DNA of 64,000 nucleotides, from contig CM024759.1 in assembly GCA_014218235.1 (NCBI GenBank), positions 6,836,712-6,900,711 of the forward strand, written 5' to 3'. Position 1 is the first letter of the stretch. Every line of letters starts with the position of its first letter. This DNA comes from Colocasia esculenta (taxonomy: Eukaryota; Streptophyta; Magnoliopsida; Alismatales; Araceae). Shown here piece after piece: positions 57,758-64,000 of this stretch. A program made the position numbers and the translations under genes. The notes beneath the pieces were generated by a model that saw only the letters and a program-made list of their open reading frames with translations, made no database searches and was not told the DNA's origin.

Positions 57758-60021
57758 TGTGACGGAACGCCTTACTTAAGCCCATTAGATCGATAACAAG
57801 CTTAATAAGGATCCGCCTCCCGCGAACGGGCCGAAGCCTCGCAAGGGAAACCAAACCACAGTCCGTGTAACACAAAGGAACACATCACATTTTATATATA
57901 TAACACAAGATTACATAGCCAAATTTCCTCAAAACTGGAAAGAAGTACAAGAGCTTGGGGCATACCCCGAGGTACAACTGAAGAAAATAAACAACTATCT
58001 ACACTACACTGCTGGAGCTGCTACTACACAGCTGGAGGTACCGACCCTGCACCGCTACGGCGCGGCTCCGAACTGGACGACGGTCGAGAAACGTCCTCCT
58101 CGCTCTCACCTGAGGGGGTAGGGGTGGGCCTCTCTAGTCACTGGCTCAGTAAGGAACTCCCCCAACACCGAGCAAACCAAAACCACAGGTACGAAAGCAG
58201 TAAACAATACCAACAATTTATATAACAGCTAAACAGAATATTAAAGCTGTAAAAGTACTTACCGTCTGCCGACTACGAGAAACAACTTTAATAATTAAAC
58301 GGCAAACCAGTACAGGTGTACAAGCTAAAGTAGAGACAGCCAAACACGAGTCACGTGAACTGGTTCGCGACACCAGAAACTGACTCAGACAAGCTAACAC
58401 AGGTAAAACCTCTCAGTCTCGCAGCCACGGATGAAAGGTCCAGCTGCCGCTCCACGCGAAAAGTCAAGCAACTGTGGAGACCAACTAAACACCACCACCT
58501 GCGAACCACACGGTCACAGGCCCATGCCTGACACCTCAGGAGACCCTGGCCCGGGCTCTCTAGAGTGAGGCACTGGAAAAGGACTAGCTGGGGACCAGTG
58601 TCGACTACTGGTGTCCGTACCCCCAACTACGAGCGCGCTACAAGTGACTAAAGACAAACACAAGTGTCACTGTCCCACTGTCGTCTTTCCCTCAGCCGGA
58701 CGTGCAACTCAAACACAGGAGTGAGGGTGTCCAGGTCAGACGACACAGACCTCGATGGTACAACACAAGTACCGGGACAAAGCCCCGAGCTAACAGCCTG
58801 GCTCACAAAGAACCTGGGGCACCCAACTGGAGAGGTAACCACGGTAGGCGTCGTACTACTCGCCACGTACACAAAACCACGTGCACGTCACACACAAATC
58901 ACGTGAAACCTTACGTGAACCACAAGTAACCACGGTCCACTACACGTGAACCCAACTGACTCGCGTAAACAACGCGCAGTCATTAAAGTAAGTAACTAAT
59001 CGCATACTTTGTATGCTAAACACGAAAACCATGTGCACTCAGTGCACCTCATGTGTTAACACACATGTATTATCGATAAATGCCATAATTCAGTCATTTC
59101 TGTTCATAACCAGTAGGCGGCAACATCGACTGCCGCTTACACCAAGTCAACGGCAAGGGATCTGGCCGTTAACATCATAGCTGAGGAGCTTGGCGACAAA
59201 CGATGTTGACGCCAAGTTCTCCGGCCATAAACCCTGCAGAAACCCTAATCCGGCTTTGCGGGTTTTCTAACCATTCTAACTACAGAAAAACATATAGAAA
59301 CAATTCTTTTAACATGCAGGAACCCAACGTAACCCATTACAACATGCTTCGTACATTAAACTACTCAAACCACCCTTTATCCCCGTATGGTGCAACTTAT
59401 CCGAAAATGCATTATCACGTTGATTCAGGTGGTTATGATGTGTTTTAATGTTTCTACGGAGCTAAACGGGTTCGTCCCCTACCTCAGAACGCGCTAGAAC
59501 CTCCTGCAATCTCCCGGTTCACGCCGAGCCCTCCGCGAGCTCCCACGGGAATTGCACCACGCCGTGACGTTTCCTCGCACAATTCGGCAACGCCACGCAT
59601 TCTACGATCGTCCAACCTCCCTTCGGTACCTGTTGGAAACTTTAGGAACACTAGGGCAACAAGCTGGGGCAAGAGGGGAAGAGAACCAGGTAGAAAACCT
59701 GCTCTCGGGTGAGCCTATAACCTGCATCATTCTCAGGTTGGCGTCAACCCCCATGCCGCCAATGGCAACCGCCACTCTAAACGTCCACATCTAATGCCGC
59801 CAAGTTCATGAAGTTAACGGCCACACATCTGGACGCCAACTCCAACTGAACTGCAGCAATTCCCATTTCATTTCAGGACCAAACCTGAACTTCACCTGAG
59901 CTGAACAAACCACACGTCCACGCCATACATTCCACACAACCATCTCACGCTGGCCTCACAACGGCCGCCACAATCACAACACACATGATCCATATGGATC
60001 CGAAAAGCACGAGACGTTACA
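57758..60021 (-). repeat. Element T 5' LTR (2.26 kb)
   Basis: TGTGACGGAACGCC to GACGTTACA, matching the 3' LTR throughout. The differences seen in the first 2 kb are mostly C/T and A/G changes. Confidence 0.95.
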
Positions 60022-60205
60022 TTCACGGCGATGGCGGTGGCCTCATCCCCATCAGGCTCATCATCACTGGACCCAACAGATTCCAACTCAGACACTTTCA
60101 TGTCAGGGAAGGTCTCCTTGAACCACCCCAGGCAATAGCCATAGCCTTCACTGAAGAGCCCGTCGATCTCCTTCTTCAGGGTCTCAGACGCTCGATAATC
60201 GACCC
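60022..60205 (-). pseudogene. Antisense ORF remnant, upstream part
   Basis: Minus-strand frame without stops: YRASETLKKEIDGLFSEGYG, GWFKETFPDMKVSELESVGS and an acidic run DDEPDGDEAT. It continues in phase at 50625. The F-x2-G-x3-C...FP pattern resembles C-termini of plant transposon-associated proteins of the 'putative gypsy type transposon' kind, as I recall them. The upstream end is lost at the LTR fragment junction. Confidence 0.55.
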
Positions 60206-61142
60206 GGAAGGGCTATAAACAAGTCTAACAAAATATGCAAAAGAAATAAATGTCAACTACAGAACTAGGAGCACACGGGCGGAAACTGGAAGAAGAGCGA
60301 GACCGCGACATAACGCTCTAGGTACAGTCCCAACACACACACAACGAGTACAAGTAAAAAGGGGAAGGACAGAGCCCTTAGGGGCATACCCCGAGGGTGA
60401 AGTACAACTGAGAGGGGGAAACCCACTGCTAGCTACGAGGATGACGACTACCACCCCGTCTCCTCCACCCGACATGCACCCGGTCGCTGTTGAAAAGTCT
60501 CACCTAGAAAAAGAAGGGATGAGCTTCACAACAGAAGCTCAGTAGGGACTACCAATCTCCTACTAGCTCTAACAGGCGGAAAGGAATATATAAACAAAGT
60601 AAATGACAGTAGTTCTATATATTCTAATCTACACAGGAAAGTGTAGAAGCAAAGCTAACTAACTAGCAACGGTATGGAAGGACACCACGGTTGGAAACTC
60701 CGTACGACCTGCATATCGTGACCACCACACGGCTATAAACACAAACAAAGGGAACCCTGCCTGGACAAGCGACACTAGCTATGGAAACCACTACCACTAG
60801 TCAACCAATTAGGAGCGTCCACTGACGTCTTACCGTCGACGTAGGTCCAAACCTCCACGTCTCGTCAGAGTGGGGGCAGGAACACAAAGTAACACAACAG
60901 TAACCACTGTAGTCTATCCGGACTACGGTCCCATGCCTGGCCTCTCTAGGTGGTTCCGGGGCCACAACGAGCGAGGTAGTGAGAAGAAGGACTGACTGGT
61001 CTACGCTGGGAAGATCTTTAATCGGCCTCAGCGTCCCAAACCAACCAAGAGAGCTCTGCAAACGACTCGACGCCGCTGTCCTAACCACCATTTTCCCCTC
61101 TACTCCAGAGTTCGTGACTCAAGTACGCTCGTCGCCCCGAAC
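60206..61142 (-). repeat. Inverted LTR fragment related to element H
   Basis: The reverse complement of this stretch matches about 62470-63395 of the H LTR, including ACGGTCCCATGCCTGG and the conserved CATACCCCGAGGG core. The LTR terminus (about 85 bp) is missing on the left, where an antisense coding remnant abuts. On the right it is cut by the start of element H, so H inserted into an older relative lying in the opposite direction. Confidence 0.8.
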
Positions 61143-61204
61143 TGTAAGACCCGACCCCCCTGGGCCCTTTGGCCCCGTCCTCAGGGTCGCGCCAGGCGCC
61201 CTGG

Positions 61205-61560
61205 CCACGATGTTGGCACGCCAGAGCGGTCTACCGTGACAGCGTTAGGTCGTGCCGCATCCGGCCGCTGCGTTCTTGTCGCGACGGGGGTTGCCGTCGA
61301 GTCCTTGTTGCGGCGTCTAACAAGGTCGCGACTGATTTTTCTGACAGACGTGACCGGAGTCCTTTCTGTCAGAATGGCTTTGTCAGGTGTCAGATGCATG
61401 CAGCGTTGATGCGGCCTGTCTGGGTGTCGCAACTGCTTTTCCGGTCCCCAGGTTTGACCGCCTTTTTGGGGTCGCGTCGGGGGCGACCGTCGCGACATGG
61501 TCGCGATGCCGAGGAGCATCGCAACACGCTGGATGTCGCGACGGGTCGGCCCGTCGCGTT
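61205..61560 (+). repeat. Hairpin cluster 1 of element H LTR (U3)
   Basis: Units include GCGAC-N10-GTCGA at about 61279, GCGTC-N10-GTCGC at about 61473 and GCGAC-N10-GTCGC at about 61538, plus TCTGACAGA/TCTGTCAGA arms around 61340-61375. Several other units have one or two mismatches. Confidence 0.7.
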
Positions 61561-62094
61561 CTGGGGGCCGTTGGCTTAGAAATCGAAGGCGCGCCCATTC
61601 TCCCCCTCTCGCCCTCTCAGCTCTCTTTTCCCCCTCCCCTTTCCCTCTCAAGTTTCTCTTGAGGTTTCTTGTCGGATCGTGGTGCTTGAGGCGTCCGCGC
61701 TGAGGTGGTGTCGTCTCGCTCGTGCAGGGGACGTGCTCGTGCCATTTGGAGCATGGAGGAGGCATCCTTTCCTATGAGAAGTCCCTCACGGGTTCGTTCT
61801 TCGTGTGGAGGTAGGGACCCTTGATCCTCTTGCCCTAAGCATGCTCCCCTCCCCTTAGAGATGGTGTTTCCTCGTGCTTGTGGTTGTGGGAGAGTAAGGA
61901 TCCATGCTTGTGGTTGAGTGAGTTTTTCCCTCCGAGCGTACATCCTTGTTAAATCCATGTTTATGGGGTTGTATGGGTGGTTTGCATGATTTACAGCTTT
62001 TCTTAAATGTTAAGCATGCTCCCCTCCCCCTGTGGATTGCTTGTTTGGTGTTTTTGGGGCAATCTCCGGAAGAAGCGCTCCGGAACCCCCCTCT

Positions 62095-62285
62095 GCTGAA
62101 GACGCGACCCTTCTGGAGGTCGTGATCTTATCGCGACGGGCTTGCCGATCGCGATAGGATCGCGACGCTCTTGGGCGTCGCGACCTGGTCGCGACGGCTA
62201 CGGCCGCCGCAACAGCATCACGACAGGGTAGGGCATCGTGACCAGGTCGCGACAGCCCGATGCGTCGCGACCTCAGCCATGAGAC
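62095..62285 (+). repeat. Hairpin cluster 2 of element H LTR
   Basis: Seven units of RCGAC-N10-RYCGY type in about 190 bp. The best is at 62244-62273 with perfect 10-bp arms AGGTCGCGAC/GTCGCGACCT and a 10-nt loop; another at 62161-62182 has perfect 8-bp arms CGCGACGC/GCGTCGCG. Many TCGCGA sites result. Confidence 0.85.
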
Positions 62286-63480
62286 AGATTTCTGACTCTT
62301 GCCGTTTCCGCTTCTTTTTACTGTACCCGTGGCACCTGTGCTAGTTCCCTAGTGTGGTCTACACTAGTCTTTCGCTCGGTGCTCGGCACTTGAGGGCACA
62401 TCCTGTGAGAGAGGTTGTTATCGTGTCTTGGGACCCCCATCCTCGGGAGCCTGTCGAGGGAGTACTCCGGGCTACGGGTGTGCTCGAGTTGGCAGCCACC
62501 AGGCGGACTCTGGAGCTTAGGGGAAAACGGTGGTTAGGACAGTGGCGTTGAGTCGCTTGCAGAGCTCTCGTGGTTGGACTGGGACGCTGAGGTCAGTTTT
62601 CGGAGTTCTTCCCGGCGCAGTCCAGCTAGTCCTTTTCTCACTGCCTCGCTCTTTGCAGCCCCGGAACCGCTTAGAGAGGCCAGACGTGGGACCGTAGTCC
62701 GGCCAGACTACGGCGGTTACTGTTGTGTGCTTTGGGTTCCTACCTCGCTCTGACGAGACATGGGGGTTAGGACTTGAGGATAAGACGTCGGTGGACGCAC
62801 CTGACCTTGACTAGTGGTAGTGTTTCCGTAGCTAGTGTTCCTTTTCCAGGCGGAGTTCCCTCCGTCTGTGTTTACTAGCCGTGTGGTGGTCACGACGAGC
62901 AGTCGTACAAAGTTTTCTACCGTGTGTACTTTCTGTACCGTGCTAGTTGTAGTTTCGCTTCCGCACTTCCGTTGGTAGGTAGAAGATATAAACTACTGTC
63001 ATTTATTTTTTATATATATTCTTCTACCTGTTTAGAGCCAGTAGGAGATTGGTAGTCCCTACTGAGCTTCTATTGTGAAGCTCATCCCTCCTTTTCCCAG
63101 GTGAGACTTCTCAGCAGCGGCAGGGCGCGCGCCGGGCGGAGGAGACGGGGCGGTAGTCAGGGTCCCCGTAGCTAGCAGTGGTTCCCCTTTTTCAGTGTAC
63201 GTCACCCTCGGGGTATGCCCCTAAGGGATTCGTTCTTCCCCTGCCTTTTACTTATACTAGCGTGCGTGCGTTGGGACTGTACTTAGAGCGGTACACAGCA
63301 GTCTCGCTTTCTTTTCTGTTTCCGCCTGTATGCTTCTAGTTTAGCAGTTGACGTTTACTTCCGTTACATATCCTATTAGATGTATATTATAGCCCTTCCG
63401 GGTCTTCGGATCCGTGGGTGGCGACTGCGAAAATCGGGTCCTCGGCGTGGGCCGAGGGTCGGGTTCTCGGGTCATTACAG

Positions 63481-63492
63481 TGGTATCAGAGC
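63481..63492 (+). promoter_or_regulatory. Element H primer binding site (tRNA-iMet)
   Basis: TGGTATCAGAGC, one base after the LTR end at 63479. Confidence 0.9.
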
Positions 63493-63618
63493 TAGAGTCT
63501 GACAGGACTTGTAATGGATTTAGACTGCAACAGGAAGTCCAAACGGTAGTACAAGTACACTGCTAGCCGCCCAAGTAGTTTTGTTAACCTTGTTGGTTGT
63601 GTTGCTGTGCAGTTTGTC

Positions 63619-64000
63619 ATGGCTCCGCGTAGGCGCAGTCAGGCTAGACAGTTGGTGGAGCAGCAGGATGAGTCAGCTATGCCCGTGCAGGGGCAGATCC
63701 AAGAGGAGGTGTCGGCAGAGGAGTCAGTGGCACAGCCTCAGGGTGCAGTGGCAGCAGCAACGGTAGGTGGGCAGCAGCAGCAGGAGTACCAGCCTCAGCC
63801 GCAGCAGTATGCAGACTGGTTTCCCATGGCCGAGCACTTCTTTAGGAACTTGTACCAGGGAGCGTACCAGCCCGGGCAGGCAGCAGCAGGTGTTCAGCCT
63901 CCGGTACCTCCCCCAGCGGTACCGGAGCAGCAGCAGGTAGAGCCAGAGGTGGAGCAGCCAGAACGTCAACAGCGGTCGGGCACTGGGAGTACTCGAGCCG
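63619..64000 (+). CDS. gag: Element H gag N-terminus (partial, open to window end)
   Basis: ATG 63619 gives MAPRRRSQARQLVEQQDES and 127 codons without a stop to the edge of the window. The basic start is followed by Gln- and Pro-rich low-complexity sequence and DWFPMAEHFFRNLYQGAYQP. Position right after LTR and PBS and the composition fit a Ty3/gypsy gag N-terminus; the conserved core would lie beyond 64000. It is the only gag here with no visible damage. Confidence 0.7.
   Translation, partial: MAPRRRSQARQLVEQQDESAMPVQGQIQEEVSAEESVAQPQGAVAAATVGGQQQQEYQPQPQQYADWFPMAEHFFRNLYQGAYQPGQAAAGVQPPVPPPAVPEQQQVEPEVEQPERQQRSGTGSTRA

Larger units (their letters stand above)
50626..60021 (-). mobile_element. 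Element T, near-complete Ty3/gypsy chromovirus (TSD TTCAC)
   Basis: 9.4 kb with LTRs 50626-52880 and 57758-60021, an iMet PBS, gag and a full pol with chromodomain, flanked by exact TTCAC at 50621-50625 and 60022-60026. The LTRs are very similar, with mostly transition differences in the first 2 kb, so insertion was fairly recent. The coding frame has three stops in pol, one in gag and one frameshift. Clade probably Tekay/Del. It interrupts an antisense ORF next to the Tat-like integrase. Confidence 0.97.
61143..63479 (+). repeat. Element H 5' LTR (2.34 kb)
   Basis: TGTAAGACCCGACC to TCGGGTCATTACA, followed by an iMet PBS. The first 1.2 kb are very GC-rich and hold two GCGAC-type hairpin clusters (61205-61560 and 62095-62285). 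The 3' third holds the core shared with A, B and T. The 5-mer before it is CGAAC (61138-61142); the other TSD is outside the window. Confidence 0.9.

Noticed and set aside
61181..61765. 194-aa minus-strand and 136-aa plus-strand frames in the H LTR
   Set aside because: Open by high GC content only; they overlap hairpin cluster 1 and the LTR promoter region.

Overview
This is nuclear DNA of a flowering plant with a repeat-rich genome. The evidence is several full plant-type LTR retrotransposons (Ty3/gypsy chromoviruses, a Tat-like Ty3 element and a SIRE/Maximus-type Ty1/copia element with an env-like ORF), tRNA-iMet primer binding sites, 5-bp target-site duplications (TSDs), solo LTRs and one small plant-specific host gene. 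High G+C at third codon positions in the host gene would fit a monocot, but that is weak evidence. I saw no tRNA, rRNA, CRISPR array or bacterial-type gene.

Layout. 1-6359: non-autonomous LTR element on the minus strand (A), running in from the left edge. 6360-10900: Ty3 chromovirus remnants (G) in the order pol end, PPT, one LTR, PBS, gag, as in a tandem pair sharing an LTR. 10901-17145: low-repeat stretch holding a solo LTR (S, TSD ATGTG) and the only convincing host gene (15675-16202). 17146-50625: an old Tat-like element (LTR, gag scrap, integrase) split by a 30.4-kb nest. The nest is a C-family LTR (18604-20898) holding a SIRE copia element (20899 to about 44820). The SIRE element carries a solo LTR in its own 5' LTR (B, 22318-25819), a Ty3 element in its RNase H domain (D, 31096-40856, TSD GATAC) and a second C copy over its 3' end. 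50626-60021: a nearly complete chromovirus on the minus strand (T, TSD TTCAC) inserted in an antisense ORF next to the Tat-like integrase. 60206-61142: inverted LTR fragment. 61143-64000: 5' LTR, PBS and gag start of another plus-strand element (H) leaving the window.

All element genes are broken by stops, frameshifts or deletions, except the visible part of the H gag, which is open. T is closest to intact, with three stops in its pol frame, one stop in gag and one frameshift.

The most unusual feature is shared by the LTR families. Their LTRs, and often the transcribed leader as well, hold clusters of short inverted half-sites with a spacer of about 9-12 nt. Each family uses its own word: GCGAC-N10-GTCGC in B and H, ACGTC-N10-GACGT or ACGGC-N10-GCCGT in A, S, T and G, CTGTCGACAG-N11-CTGTCGACAG in D, and ATCGAT-N11-ATCGAT in C. 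Where an LTR has two clusters, both use the same word class. I know of no described system with this layout. All repeat counts and spacings were made by eye.
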